Positions 8,623-17,122 of a DNA stretch of 44,711 nucleotides are shown here, one piece after another. This stretch comes from Sulfurimonas sp. (GTDB taxonomy: Bacteria; Campylobacterota; Campylobacteria; Campylobacterales; Sulfurimonadaceae). The number at the start of each line of letters is the position of its first letter. The first letter of the stretch is position 1. The position numbers and the translations under genes are program-made. The notes under the pieces were generated by a model. That model did no database searches. It saw only the letters and a program-made list of their open reading frames with translations, and was not told the origin of the DNA. The stretch covers positions 1 to 44,711 of the forward strand of contig NZ_JALNZY010000006.1 of assembly GCF_023229105.1 (NCBI RefSeq), read 5' to 3'.

Positions 8623-9189
8623 ATGAAATCTTTTATATTAGTTGCGATACTTTTGAGTGTTTCAACTCTAATGGGTGCAGATAAAACTAGCACAGTAGAT
8701 ATTGCAGTTATTGAGCAAACAAATGCTGAACTTGCTAAAGTTAAAGCTGAAGTGGCTCAAATAAAACAAGAGAACCAAAGAGTTGCAGAAGAACTCGCTG
8801 TTGCTAAGGCTCAAAAAGAAGAAGAGATAGCTTCTAAGATAGCTTCTGACATAGCCGAAGAAGAAGTTTTAGAAAAAAACAAAACTATACATATCTCTGT
8901 TGTCGGACAAGGTGTTGCACCAATGAACACCTCTTCTCCCGCTCAAGCGTACGCACTTGCAAAAAGAGCGGCTATTGCTGATGCTTATAGAGCAATCGCC
9001 GAAAAAGTAAAGGGTGTTCGCATAGATGGACAAGATACTATCAAAAATATGATGGTTCAAAGATCAACAGTTCGCACGTATGTTCAAGCGATGGTAAGAA
9101 ATGCCGACATTGTTGAAACAACTTTCAAAGAGGGCTTATGCGAAGTAGAGATGGAAATCTTAATTTCTCACTCAGACTTTGTTCAATAA
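8623..9189 (+). CDS. LPP20/FlgP-family secreted protein
   Basis: A 188-aa exported protein. A signal peptide (about residues 1-19, ending LMGA) is followed by a heptad-rich coiled coil (about 25-60, many Ala/Glu/Lys) and a C-terminal LPP20-type domain (about 85-188). That domain has the family pattern of an Ala-rich helix (AYALAKRAAIADAYRAIAEK) followed by VKGVRIDG and an acidic strand. Campylobacter FlgP and Helicobacter LPP20 belong to this family and are envelope or flagellar proteins. Unlike those lipoproteins I see no lipobox cysteine near the signal-peptide end, so this one is probably a soluble or peripheral periplasmic form. AAGGGA lies seven bases before the ATG. The next gene overlaps its 3' end by 52 bp, and the flagellar regulator flgR follows. 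Confidence 0.8.
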   Translation: MKSFILVAILLSVSTLMGADKTSTVDIAVIEQTNAELAKVKAEVAQIKQENQRVAEELAVAKAQKEEEIASKIASDIAEEEVLEKNKTIHISVVGQGVAPMNTSSPAQAYALAKRAAIADAYRAIAEKVKGVRIDGQDTIKNMMVQRSTVRTYVQAMVRNADIVETTFKEGLCEVEMEILISHSDFVQ

Positions 9190-9548
9190 TACTCTTTAAC
9201 TCGCTTGCACTCTGTGCAGACGAGTATCTTATCTCCTACAAATATATAGTAAAAGACGCAACTCTTTACAATGAGACACTTCTAGTATCCAAAGCTATGA
9301 CAAAATGCCAAGGCAAACCACAAGAAGAGTTTATTTTGCAAAATAGCGCGCAAGGGGACTTAAAAGAACTCCTCAGTAAAAACCCTGAAGAATTTATAGA
9401 GTATATTCACAAACTCGGTCTTCATGTAAATCATGATGAAAAAACTATAAATATGCAAAACAGCTTCACAACAATAATGACACTCAAAACTACTTGCTTC
9501 AAAGTCGATTTTAATGATAATTTTGCTATCATTGCACCTTTAAAATAA
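9138..9548 (+). CDS. small exported protein, partner of the LPP20-family gene
   Basis: A 136-aa protein I do not recognise. It starts at an ATG inside the preceding gene in another frame, with AGAGGG three bases upstream, and overlaps it by 52 bp. No later ATG, GTG or TTG lies before the hydrophobic segment, and the first residues then form a plausible signal peptide (n-region to about 13, core CSIILFNSLALC, cleavage before ADEY). The mature part is about 110 residues, mixed alpha/beta, with two cysteines (AMTKCQG and LKTTCFK) that could form a disulfide. The overlap implies translational coupling and so a joint envelope role with the LPP20-family protein. It is much shorter than Campylobacter FlgQ, so I do not use that name. 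Confidence 0.75.
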   Translation: MRSRDGNLNFSLRLCSIILFNSLALCADEYLISYKYIVKDATLYNETLLVSKAMTKCQGKPQEEFILQNSAQGDLKELLSKNPEEFIEYIHKLGLHVNHDEKTINMQNSFTTIMTLKTTCFKVDFNDNFAIIAPLK

Positions 9549-9582
9549 GGGTATTAAAATACTCAAACTCTAAGGTTTTTTA

Positions 9583-10875
9583 GTGAAAATTGCAATAGTC
9601 GAAGATGATATCAATATGAGAAAATCTCTTGAAATCGCTATGAGCGACTATAAAGAGTTTGAGATTCAAACATTTAAAAATGCAAAAGACGCACTAAAGG
9701 GCATTGATGAGAGTTTTAACCTAATTATTACAGATATTAATATGCCAGGAATGGACGGCATTGAGTTTATAAAAACACTTGGCGGCAAATTTGAAGTCAT
9801 AATAATGACCGGAAATGCAACTCTTCAAAGAGCTATAGAGTCTATTCACCTCGGTGTAAAAGATTTTTTACTAAAACCCTTTGATGTAGATACTCTCATA
9901 GGTGCTATTAAAAGAGAAGACAAAATACAAAAGGTGCAAAAAAGCATCCCTCAAAAAAGCAGCAAAAACCCTACTAATGGTTTTTTAGGCACTTCAAAAG
10001 CGTTAGAATCTGCTCTAAAAATTGCAGATAAAGCTGCTAAGACAGATGCAAGTATTTTGCTTTTAGGCGAGAGTGGTGTCGGAAAAGAGGTCTTTGCTTC
10101 TTATATACATGAGAACTCCCCCAGAGCCAAAAAACCATTTATTGCCATCAACATGGCAGCAATTCCTGATAACCTCATAGAGAGCGAACTGTTTGGTTTT
10201 GAAAAGGGAGCCTTTACTGATGCGAGCGAGGCAAAAGCAGGGCAGTTTGAATTAGCTAACGGAGGAACGCTGTTTTTGGATGAAATTGGCGAGATGCCAT
10301 ACAGTGTTCAAGCTAAAATTCTTCGTGCACTTCAAGAGAAAGAGATAAGAAGACTAGGTTCCTCAAAAGAGATAAAAATTGATATCAGAGTTATCTCTGC
10401 AACTAACGCAAACTTAGGTCAAAAGATAAAAAACGGCGAATTTAGAGATGACCTCTATTTTCGTTTAAATACAATTCCCATAAATATTGCGCCTCTAAGA
10501 GAGAGAAAAGATGAGATATTGCAGATAGCGCAAAAAATTTTAGAGCAAAATTGTATAAAATATGGGTTTGATTTAAAAAGCTTCTCAAATGAGTCTCAAA
10601 AACAGCTGCTTGATTACCACTGGCCGGGAAATATAAGAGAACTTATGTCTGTTGTCGAGAGAGCGGTTATACTTAGCGAGAACGAGGAGATAACGCCCCA
10701 AGAGCTATTTTTAGAATATAGAGGATTGGCAAAAAGAAGAGATATAACAGAGATGGAAAAAGAGCTGATACAAGAGGTCTTACTCTCTTCGCAAGGCAAT
10801 CTTGAAAAAGCCTCTAAAACACTCGGTATGAGCAAGGCAAGCTTAGAAAAAAAGATAAAAAATCATGAACTATAA
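9583..10875 (+). CDS. flgR: sigma-54-dependent response regulator, FlgR-like
   Basis: A 430-aa NtrC-family activator. The receiver domain (1-115) has the acidic pair EDD and phospho-acceptor D51 (LIITDINMPG). The AAA+ domain (about 130-360) has Walker A GESGVGKE, Walker B GTLFLDEIG and arginine-finger region YFRLN. The sigma-54-contacting loop reads GAFTDA rather than the common GAFTGA. A Fis-type HTH (SQGNLEKASKTLGMSKASL) closes the protein; Campylobacter FlgR keeps this part and Helicobacter FlgR lacks it. FlgR, phosphorylated by FlgS, turns on sigma-54 rod and hook genes. The start is GTG with AAGG seven bases upstream. The adjacent FlgP-family gene supports the flagellar assignment. Another NtrC-type role is possible, but less likely. 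Confidence 0.85.
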   Translation: MKIAIVEDDINMRKSLEIAMSDYKEFEIQTFKNAKDALKGIDESFNLIITDINMPGMDGIEFIKTLGGKFEVIIMTGNATLQRAIESIHLGVKDFLLKPFDVDTLIGAIKREDKIQKVQKSIPQKSSKNPTNGFLGTSKALESALKIADKAAKTDASILLLGESGVGKEVFASYIHENSPRAKKPFIAINMAAIPDNLIESELFGFEKGAFTDASEAKAGQFELANGGTLFLDEIGEMPYSVQAKILRALQEKEIRRLGSSKEIKIDIRVISATNANLGQKIKNGEFRDDLYFRLNTIPINIAPLRERKDEILQIAQKILEQNCIKYGFDLKSFSNESQKQLLDYHWPGNIRELMSVVERAVILSENEEITPQELFLEYRGLAKRRDITEMEKELIQEVLLSSQGNLEKASKTLGMSKASLEKKIKNHEL

Positions 10876-10884
10876 GGAGTAGAT

Positions 10885-11919
10885 ATGTCAAAAAAATATA
10901 ATGTAGCAGTTGTCGGAGCAAATGGAGCAGTAGGGGAAGAGATATTGGCAATTTTGCATGAAGTATCTTTTCCAATCAACAAGCTTGTGCCACTCGCAAG
11001 CTCTAGAAGTTTAGGCAAAAGCGTAGAATTTGGTAACAAAGAGATAGCGATTAAAGAGTTGACTGACACTGTTTTCGAGGAAGAGGATATCGAAATTGCC
11101 CTCTTTTCTGCAGGTGGAAGCATCAGCGCTCAGTTTGCAGGGGCTGCTGTAAGAGCAGGCGCAGTTGTAATAGACAACACCTCTCACTTTAGAATGGATG
11201 AAAATATTCCGCTTGTTGTTCCTGAGGTAAATCCGCAAGATATTGCAAAATGGAAAAAATCAGGAATTATCGCAAATCCAAACTGCTCAACAATCCAAAT
11301 GGTTCAAGCCCTAAAGCCTCTTGATGATGCATACAAATTGACAAGAGTTGATGTAAGCACATATCAGGCAACTTCAGGTGCAGGAAAAAGTGCCATGGTA
11401 GAGCTTGTCAACCAGATGAAAGATTTCTTTTCATTTAAGTTAGACGAGAGCGAGCGCAAAGCATTTAAGCACCAAATCGCTCTAAATGTAATCCCTCAAA
11501 TAGACGTTTTTTTAGAAAACGGCTACACAAAAGAGGAGATGAAGATGGTTAATGAGACTACAAAAATTATGCATAGAGAAATTCCTCTAAGTGCTACATG
11601 TGTTCGTGTTCCAACTCTTCGCGGTCATGCAGAGGCTCTGACTCTTACATTTGCAAATGAAATAAATGCAAATGAAGCCAGAGAGGTGCTTAAAAAAGCT
11701 CCAAATATCATAATTTTAGACAATCCCTCAGAGTCTATCTACCCAATGCCTGCAACATCTTTAGGAAAAAACGAGACATTTGTCGGGCGCATCAGAAATG
11801 ACAGTTTCTCTAAAAACATACTTCACATGTTTATTGTTGCCGACAACTTAAGAGTCGGTGCAGCGACAAATGCCGTTAGAATTGCTCAAAAATGGATAGA
11901 AATGGAAGAAGAAAAATAA
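10885..11919 (+). CDS. asd: aspartate-semialdehyde dehydrogenase
   Basis: A 344-aa enzyme that reduces aspartyl phosphate to aspartate semialdehyde with NADPH. This is the branch point to lysine/diaminopimelate, threonine and methionine. The N-terminal Rossmann motif is VAVVGANGAVGEEIL. The catalytic cysteine is in NPNCSTIQM and the catalytic histidine is in RVPTLRGHAEALT. The segment ATSGAGKSAMVEL is typical of the bacterial family. AAGGAG lies before the ATG. It begins 9 bp after flgR and is followed one base later by the YqhA-family gene. It works on the product of lysC, which is encoded at 37553-38764 in this window. Confidence 0.96.
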   Translation: MSKKYNVAVVGANGAVGEEILAILHEVSFPINKLVPLASSRSLGKSVEFGNKEIAIKELTDTVFEEEDIEIALFSAGGSISAQFAGAAVRAGAVVIDNTSHFRMDENIPLVVPEVNPQDIAKWKKSGIIANPNCSTIQMVQALKPLDDAYKLTRVDVSTYQATSGAGKSAMVELVNQMKDFFSFKLDESERKAFKHQIALNVIPQIDVFLENGYTKEEMKMVNETTKIMHREIPLSATCVRVPTLRGHAEALTLTFANEINANEAREVLKKAPNIIILDNPSESIYPMPATSLGKNETFVGRIRNDSFSKNILHMFIVADNLRVGAATNAVRIAQKWIEMEEEK

Positions 11920-11920
11920 A

Positions 11921-12439
11921 ATGTTAGAGAAACTTTTTGAAAGAAGTCTATGGGGTTCAAGATTTATCATAATTCTTGCCGTAGTTTTTGGTCTTATCGG
12001 CGCTGTTTTGCTCTTTGTTGTTGCCAGTTTTGATATTTATGAAACTGCACTTTATGTTATTAACACATATATAACACATATACATCCCGAACACTTTCAT
12101 GAAGAGCTTGTTGGAGGCATCATCGGTGCCGTTGACCTTTATCTTATAGGTGTTGTTATGATTATTTTTTCATTTGGTCTTTATGAACTCTTTATCTCAG
12201 ATATCGATCCAGCAAAAGATAAAGATGGGTGTGAAAATCAACTCCTAGCAGTGCACTCCCTAGATCAACTAAAAGATAAAATATCTAAAGTCATAGTTAT
12301 GGTTTTGGTTGTTGGTTTTTTCCAAAAAGTCGGGCATACTACATACAGCGGTGCACTAGATTTGCTCTACCTAGCTCTTTCAATCACAGCAGTTGCTGTA
12401 GGACTTTACTTTTTAAGCAAAGTCGGAAAAAGTCACTAA
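11921..12439 (+). CDS. YqhA/UPF0114 family membrane protein
   Basis: A 172-aa inner-membrane protein with three to four hydrophobic helices (about 18-40, 62-88, 122-140 and 148-166). The family signs are an N-terminal E.SLWGSRFIIILAV segment, the DLYLIGVVMIIFSFGLYELF helix and the FISDID motif after it. The biochemical role of UPF0114 is unknown. It starts one base after the asd stop and is 25 bp from hemE, so it is probably cotranscribed. Nothing in the sequence points to a substrate. Confidence 0.85.
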   Translation: MLEKLFERSLWGSRFIIILAVVFGLIGAVLLFVVASFDIYETALYVINTYITHIHPEHFHEELVGGIIGAVDLYLIGVVMIIFSFGLYELFISDIDPAKDKDGCENQLLAVHSLDQLKDKISKVIVMVLVVGFFQKVGHTTYSGALDLLYLALSITAVAVGLYFLSKVGKSH

Positions 12440-12464
12440 AAATAAAACTATACGAAGGATTAAA

Positions 12465-13496
12465 ATGAGTAAAATATTTGTAGATGCATGCTTTGGCAAG
12501 GAGACTCCATACACTCCTGTTTGGATGATGAGACAAGCGGGTCGCTACCTCCCAGAGTATATGGAAGTGCGTGCGCAAGCCGGAAATTTTCTAAACTTAT
12601 GCCATGACCCAAAAAAAGCTTGCGAAGTAACTCTTCAACCGGTTAATATAGTTGGTGTTGATGCAGCTATACTCTTTAGTGATATATTGGTTATTCCTGA
12701 TGAGATGGGAATGGATTTGGAGTTTATCAAAGGTGAGGGACCAAAATTTAACGACCCTATTAAAACAGAAGCTGACTTAAATAGACTCCTCGGCGGCGAA
12801 GAAGCTGCATCTAAACTTACTTATGTTTACGACACTATTAAACTTATCAAAGAGCAGTTAGCGGATGACAAAGCTCTTATAGGATTTTGCGGTGCTCCCT
12901 GGACACTTGCAACCTACATGATAGAAGGAGAAGGTACAAAGACATACAATATCTGTAAAAAAATGATGTACTCAGACCCTGAACTTCTGCACAAAATTTT
13001 AGCAAAAGTGACAGAGGTTGTAAAACTCTATATGGAAAAACAGATTCAAGCAGGTATAGATGTTGTTCAGATATTTGACTCATGGGCTGCTGCAATTGAG
13101 CCTTCAAAATATGATGAGTTCTCTTGGAAGTACATGGTAGAAATTGCCGATTATCTTAAAGGGAAATATCCGAATATTCCGATTATTATGTTTCCAAAAG
13201 GAGTTCCCGCATTTTTAGATAAAGTGTATGGAAATTTTGAAGTTTTTGGCGTTGACTGGTCTACTCCAATGGGACTTGCAAAAGAAAAACTAGGCGATAA
13301 GTATGTTCTTCAAGGAAATATGGAGCCATGCAGACTCTACTCAAAAGAGGCAACAACAGAGTGTGTAGAAGCGCTACAGAGCATCATGGGCGGCAAAAGA
13401 CATATCTTTAACCTCGGTCACGGAATTCTTCCTGATGTTCCTGTTGAAAATGCAAAACATTTCATAGCTGAATGTCATAGAGTTAGTAAAAAATAA
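12465..13496 (+). CDS. hemE: uroporphyrinogen decarboxylase
   Basis: A 343-aa cytosolic enzyme that decarboxylates the four acetate side chains of uroporphyrinogen III to give coproporphyrinogen III for heme. The family signature MMRQAGRYLPEY is near residue 22. The catalytic aspartate region ILFSDILVIPDEMG is near residue 68. FCGAPWTLATYM and the C-terminal LGHGILPDVPVEN are conserved. Length matches the family. AAGGA sits upstream of the ATG. The GTG of the radical SAM gene follows its stop codon directly. Heme demand fits the cytochrome gene nearby and the respiratory lifestyle inferred for this group. Confidence 0.97.
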   Translation: MSKIFVDACFGKETPYTPVWMMRQAGRYLPEYMEVRAQAGNFLNLCHDPKKACEVTLQPVNIVGVDAAILFSDILVIPDEMGMDLEFIKGEGPKFNDPIKTEADLNRLLGGEEAASKLTYVYDTIKLIKEQLADDKALIGFCGAPWTLATYMIEGEGTKTYNICKKMMYSDPELLHKILAKVTEVVKLYMEKQIQAGIDVVQIFDSWAAAIEPSKYDEFSWKYMVEIADYLKGKYPNIPIIMFPKGVPAFLDKVYGNFEVFGVDWSTPMGLAKEKLGDKYVLQGNMEPCRLYSKEATTECVEALQSIMGGKRHIFNLGHGILPDVPVENAKHFIAECHRVSKK

Positions 13497-14429
13497 GTGA
13501 AGACTATTTTTGGCCCTATAAACTCAAGAAGATTTGGTTCTTCTTTGGGTATAGACCTCTCCCCTGCCCTCAAACAGTGCAATTTTGACTGCCTCTACTG
13601 TGAACTAGCTCCAAGTGCAACAACTGACATGCAAAAAAAAGTGGTAGAAGTATCCACAATAATTGCCCAACTAAAAGAGCATTTAAATGACAAGATAGAT
13701 GTCATAACCATAACAGCAAACGGGGAACCGACTCTCTACCCATATCTGGATGAACTCATAGATGAAATTAACAAAATCAAAAATAGTACACAAACACTCA
13801 TCCTCACAAACAGCGCAACACTTGTTGATGAAAAAGTTTTTAACTCCCTTTTAAAACTTGACCAAGTCAAACTCTCTCTTGATGCGATAAGCCAAAGTGT
13901 TTTTAAGAGAATAGACAGACCGCATGTAGGGATAGAGATAAAAGATATTGTCCAAAAAGTGATAGATTTTTCCAAAGCTTTTAAAGGAAAACTTTTCATA
14001 GAGATACTCTTTGTACATGGGCTTAATGACACAGAAGATGAGATAAAAAAATTAAACGAAGTTCTGCTGAAACTAGATGTTGCTAGGATTGATTTGGGCA
14101 CGATAGACAGACCGCCTGCTTATCCAGTAAGCGGACTAAGCTACAAGGAACTTCACGATGCCTCGCTGCTCTTTGAGAGTTTCTTGCCTATTCATATAGC
14201 TTCACGAGTTCACGCAGAACCAAACAACTCTAACTATAGTGATGAAGAGATTTTAAACACGCTAGACAAAAGACCGCTAACTATAGATGACATCAACCTG
14301 CTCTTTGATGAAAAAAGCAAAATACGACTTGAAAAACTCATCTCAAGCTCCAAAATAGTTACTAAAAAAGTCGGAAATTTAGAATTTTTTATCCTAAATG
14401 AAAATGAAAAGCGAAAACGCACAAAGTAG
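13497..14429 (+). CDS. radical SAM protein of the COG0731 type
   Basis: A 310-aa protein with the radical SAM cluster motif CNFDCLYC (CxxxCxxC) after an N-terminal FGPINSRRFGSSLGIDLSP. This opening is typical of the COG0731 Fe-S oxidoreductases related to the TYW1 core. The SAM-binding GEPTLYP motif and a TIM-barrel pattern follow. The C-terminal 70 residues (from about 240) look like a small winged-helix extension. The start is GTG placed directly after the hemE stop with no gap, so it is translationally coupled. The substrate of bacterial members is not established, and I do not assign one. Confidence 0.85.
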   Translation: MKTIFGPINSRRFGSSLGIDLSPALKQCNFDCLYCELAPSATTDMQKKVVEVSTIIAQLKEHLNDKIDVITITANGEPTLYPYLDELIDEINKIKNSTQTLILTNSATLVDEKVFNSLLKLDQVKLSLDAISQSVFKRIDRPHVGIEIKDIVQKVIDFSKAFKGKLFIEILFVHGLNDTEDEIKKLNEVLLKLDVARIDLGTIDRPPAYPVSGLSYKELHDASLLFESFLPIHIASRVHAEPNNSNYSDEEILNTLDKRPLTIDDINLLFDEKSKIRLEKLISSSKIVTKKVGNLEFFILNENEKRKRTK

Positions 14430-14441
14430 CATAGAAAAATC

Positions 14442-14470
14442 TTGACTTTTTAAAACTCATTAAGTATAAT
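14442..14470 (+). promoter_or_regulatory. sigma-70 promoter of tRNA-Asn
   Basis: TTGACT (14442-14447), a 17-bp spacer and a perfect TATAAT (14465-14470) lie 17 bp before the tRNA. Transcription would start around 14477, giving a leader of about ten bases. This is one of the two best housekeeping promoters in the window. Confidence 0.85.
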
Positions 14471-14487
14471 TCCGACCTATCAAACAT

Positions 14488-14562
14488 TCCGGATTAGCTC
14501 AGCGGTAGAGTAGGTGACTGTTAATCACTTGGTCACTGGTTCGAATCCAGTATCCGGAGCCA
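14488..14562 (+). tRNA. tRNA-Asn (anticodon GTT)
   Basis: A full cloverleaf can be folded by eye. The acceptor stem is TCCGGAT with ATCCGGA, and the D arm is GCTC with GAGT. The anticodon stem is GGTGA with TCACT, enclosing the loop CTGTTAA (anticodon GTT, reading AAC/AAU). The T arm is ACTGG-TTCGAAT-CCAGT. The discriminator is G and the CCA end is encoded. It stands alone, with its own promoter. Confidence 0.97.
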
Positions 14563-14578
14563 TACACTTCTAACCTCC

Positions 14579-14611
14579 TAAAATATCATATTTTAAAATT
14601 TTAATTTTTAT
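14579..14611 (+). terminator. AT-rich terminator after tRNA-Asn
   Basis: A 7-bp inverted repeat TAAAATA-TCA-TATTTTA (14579-14595) is followed by a T-rich stretch ending TTAATTTTTAT. All stem pairs are A-T, so it is weak. Its position 17 bp past the tRNA supports the call. Confidence 0.45.
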
Positions 14612-14627
14612 CGCCATTTAAACATAT

Positions 14628-15317
14628 TTATTTTATATGACATGAATTACATACAGAGCTTCCGGTATTTGGTTTTCTTAAAAAAAGTCCATATTCAGGA
14701 TTATGCACATTGTGGCATGTTGCACACTCAACTTTCCCGCCAAATAGTTTTACATCAGAATCCGGAACAGCTTTAAATTCACTTGGCTTAGCAGTTGCAG
14801 CAGCATCATAGTCTATGGAAACAGGATGGTCGTCAGAGAGGATAGGTCCTACTTGCCATACTTCAGATGGAAACATGCCCGCTTCACCTCTACTAAAAGG
14901 GTGGCAAGCCTTACAGTTTAGAGAGATAGTTCCTCCTGTGCCGGAACCTGGAGGATTAAGAACATTGTGACCATCATATGCACTAACAGCACTCACTCCT
15001 TGAGAACTTATTCCATCATGACAGCTTAGACACAACATAGATGTATGAGAAGGCGTACCCGGTGCTCCGTTATACATCTCAAAAACTGATGTATCGGTTA
15101 ATTTTCTGTTCCAGAGCGGACCATCTTTTAACTCTTGGCTATTTGATGAGTGCGGAGTGTGACAAAAAACGCAAACTTCCGTATTTTCACCTCCATTAGA
15201 ACCATAATAATTTGACATACTCAAATCATGTTTGGACCCCACTACGCTTGCAGCATAAAGAGAGCAACTAAAGAAAATATATAGAAATAACAACAAAATA
15301 GATTTACAATCTTTCAT
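14628..15317 (-). CDS. periplasmic pentaheme cytochrome c, doubled-CXXCH type
   Basis: A 229-aa exported multiheme cytochrome. A signal peptide (KSILLLFLYIFFSCSLYAA) leads to a mature protein with five CXXCH sites: CVFCH, CLSCH, CKACH, CATCH and CNSCH. The spacing, and HTPHSS after the first site, are typical of doubled-CXXCH cytochromes. I start at the internal Met (15317) rather than 15347, because AAAGG lies ten bases before it and the upstream ATG has no ribosome site; the signal peptide also then begins properly. It should carry electrons in the periplasm; the partner is unknown. No oxidoreductase gene adjoins it. It is a lone minus-strand gene between a tRNA and a very AT-rich gap. Confidence 0.88.
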   Translation of the reverse strand: MKDCKSILLLFLYIFFSCSLYAASVVGSKHDLSMSNYYGSNGGENTEVCVFCHTPHSSNSQELKDGPLWNRKLTDTSVFEMYNGAPGTPSHTSMLCLSCHDGISSQGVSAVSAYDGHNVLNPPGSGTGGTISLNCKACHPFSRGEAGMFPSEVWQVGPILSDDHPVSIDYDAAATAKPSEFKAVPDSDVKLFGGKVECATCHNVHNPEYGLFLRKPNTGSSVCNSCHIK

Positions 15318-15763
15318 AACAACAAAACCTTTAGAAGTAGTATTCATTTAACAACATCTAATATTTTAACTCAATATTATAATACTATATTCTTAAAGCA
15401 ATTTTTATATTTTTATATAAATTTATTTATGTAAAATTATAAAAATAGAATACACCATAGATATACATGCGAAAAATAGGCACTTTAAGGGTAATAAAGA
15501 AAATATCATCATTGTTTTAATTATAATAAAAAGTAATTAATAAATAAAAAAGATAAAGTATTATTTTGTGATAATATTATTTTTGTATCACAAAAAAGCT
15601 ATTCTTATTCTAACTCAATACAGCTATTTAGTCATAAAAGAACTTTATTTTATGTATACTAAAATACTTTACTTACAATTAGAGACTAAATCCATCTTCG
15701 TTTATCCAATCAAAAGTGATTTATTGTAAAATAACACCAATAAATTGATAAAAGGCAAATATT
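15318..15763. other. AT-rich intergenic region with one strong inverted repeat
   Basis: About 450 bp with no credible gene on either strand. It is richer in A and T than its surroundings. The only clear structure is a 10-bp perfect inverted repeat, TTTTGTGATA (15564-15573) and TATCACAAAA (15586-15595), with a 12-base loop. It must hold the promoters of the divergent cytochrome and phosphohexomutase genes, but I cannot pick convincing -35/-10 pairs from the many AT-rich hexamers. AAAGG lies eight bases before the GTG start at 15764. Confidence 0.6.
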
Positions 15764-17122
15764 GTGAGTATTTACAGAGAGTATGACATCAGGGGAATTT
15801 ATGAAAAAGAGTTAAATGAGCAGAGTGTTGTGCGAATAGGTTACGCGCTTGCTTCAAAAATCAAAGGCGAATATGTTGCCGTCGGGTATGATGCTAGAAG
15901 CCACTCTCCTATCCTCTTTGAGTACCTTGCTCATGGACTAAATGCCGGCGGTAAAAAGGTTTTGAACATGGGGCTTGTTCCTACTCCTGTAAACTACTTT
16001 ACCTCCTATCAAGAGTGGAGTGGCATCACTCCATCTGCCTCGGTTATGATTACCGGTTCTCACAACCCAAGCGAGTACAACGGCTTTAAGATAACTATCA
16101 ACAAGATGCCTTTTTTTGCAGAAGATATATATGCGCTCGGTCGCGAGTGTGAGGCTATGGAGTTTCCGCATATTCCAAAGAGAGATGTAACAGAGATAGA
16201 TGCCGTTACAAGATATGTGGACTACCTTATCAGCGAATTTTCTCACCTCAGAGATATGCCCACGCGAATCGTATATGACTGCGGAAACGGAGTTGCGGGA
16301 GTCGTTACCGAGAGAATTTTTGACACCCTAAGGCTCAATACAAAGGGTCTGTACATCGAGCCTGATGGCACTTTCCCAAACCATCATCCAGATCCCTCCG
16401 ATGAGCACAATTTAGAAGATGTAAAAAACCTCCTAGAAACTGACGGGGACATTGCTTTTGCATACGACGGAGATGCCGATAGAATCGCAGTTCTTACTCA
16501 CAAGAACAACATAAAAGGCGATATGATGGCTCTTTTATTTGCTATGAAGATGGATAAACCTACCGTTGTCGGCGAAGTAAAGTGTTCGCAAGTTATGTAT
16601 GATGAGCTAGAGCGTCGTGGGGCTACTGCAATCATGTACAAAACAGGTCACTCAAATATAAAGGTAAAGATGCAGGAAGTAGATGCAGACCTTGCTTGTG
16701 AAGTGAGCGGACATATATTTTTCAAAGATCGCTACTTTGGCTATGATGATGCTATCTACGCAACCCTTAGAATGTTAGAGTTACTACATGATGGAATTGA
16801 TTTAGATGCAGAGCTCGCAAAACTTCCGAAAGTTTTTTCAACAGAGGAGATAAAGGTGCATACGACCGAGAGCGAGAAGTTTAAAATCATCGATAAAGTT
16901 AAGGAGCTTCTCAAAAACCCTCCCAAGTCATTTCCTGCTATAAAAAATATTATAGATATCGATGGAGTGCGCATAAATTTTGAGCGTGGATGGGGGCTTG
17001 TGCGTGCGAGCAACACGACTCCTGTTTTAGTAACCCGCTTTGAATCAACCTCGCAAGAAGAGGTAAAACTCTACGAAAAAGTGATTAACAACCTCATACA
17101 AGATGCAAAGGATTCCCTATGA
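15764..17122 (+). CDS. phosphomannomutase/phosphoglucomutase (AlgC-like)
   Basis: A 452-aa alpha-D-phosphohexomutase that interconverts hexose 1- and 6-phosphates (Man or Glc) for surface polysaccharide or nucleotide sugars. The four family sites are intact: the phosphoserine loop TGSHNP (Ser99), the Mg site DGDADR, the sugar loop CEVSGH and the phosphate-binding RASNTTP. The CEVSGH form (versus GEMSGH) still keeps the Ser and the following Gly-His. The start is GTG. It overlaps pyrC by 4 bp (ATGA), beginning a run of coupled genes that ends at exbD. PMM versus PGM preference cannot be read from sequence. Confidence 0.93.
   Translation: MSIYREYDIRGIYEKELNEQSVVRIGYALASKIKGEYVAVGYDARSHSPILFEYLAHGLNAGGKKVLNMGLVPTPVNYFTSYQEWSGITPSASVMITGSHNPSEYNGFKITINKMPFFAEDIYALGRECEAMEFPHIPKRDVTEIDAVTRYVDYLISEFSHLRDMPTRIVYDCGNGVAGVVTERIFDTLRLNTKGLYIEPDGTFPNHHPDPSDEHNLEDVKNLLETDGDIAFAYDGDADRIAVLTHKNNIKGDMMALLFAMKMDKPTVVGEVKCSQVMYDELERRGATAIMYKTGHSNIKVKMQEVDADLACEVSGHIFFKDRYFGYDDAIYATLRMLELLHDGIDLDAELAKLPKVFSTEEIKVHTTESEKFKIIDKVKELLKNPPKSFPAIKNIIDIDGVRINFERGWGLVRASNTTPVLVTRFESTSQEEVKLYEKVINNLIQDAKDSL

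Noticed and set aside
10614..11123. Minus-strand frames of about 70-90 codons across flgR and asd
   Set aside because: They are antisense to strongly conserved coding sequence, with no ribosome site or domain.
14488..14562. tRNA-Asn as an active integration site
   Set aside because: I found no integrase gene and no second copy of the tRNA 3' end in the window.
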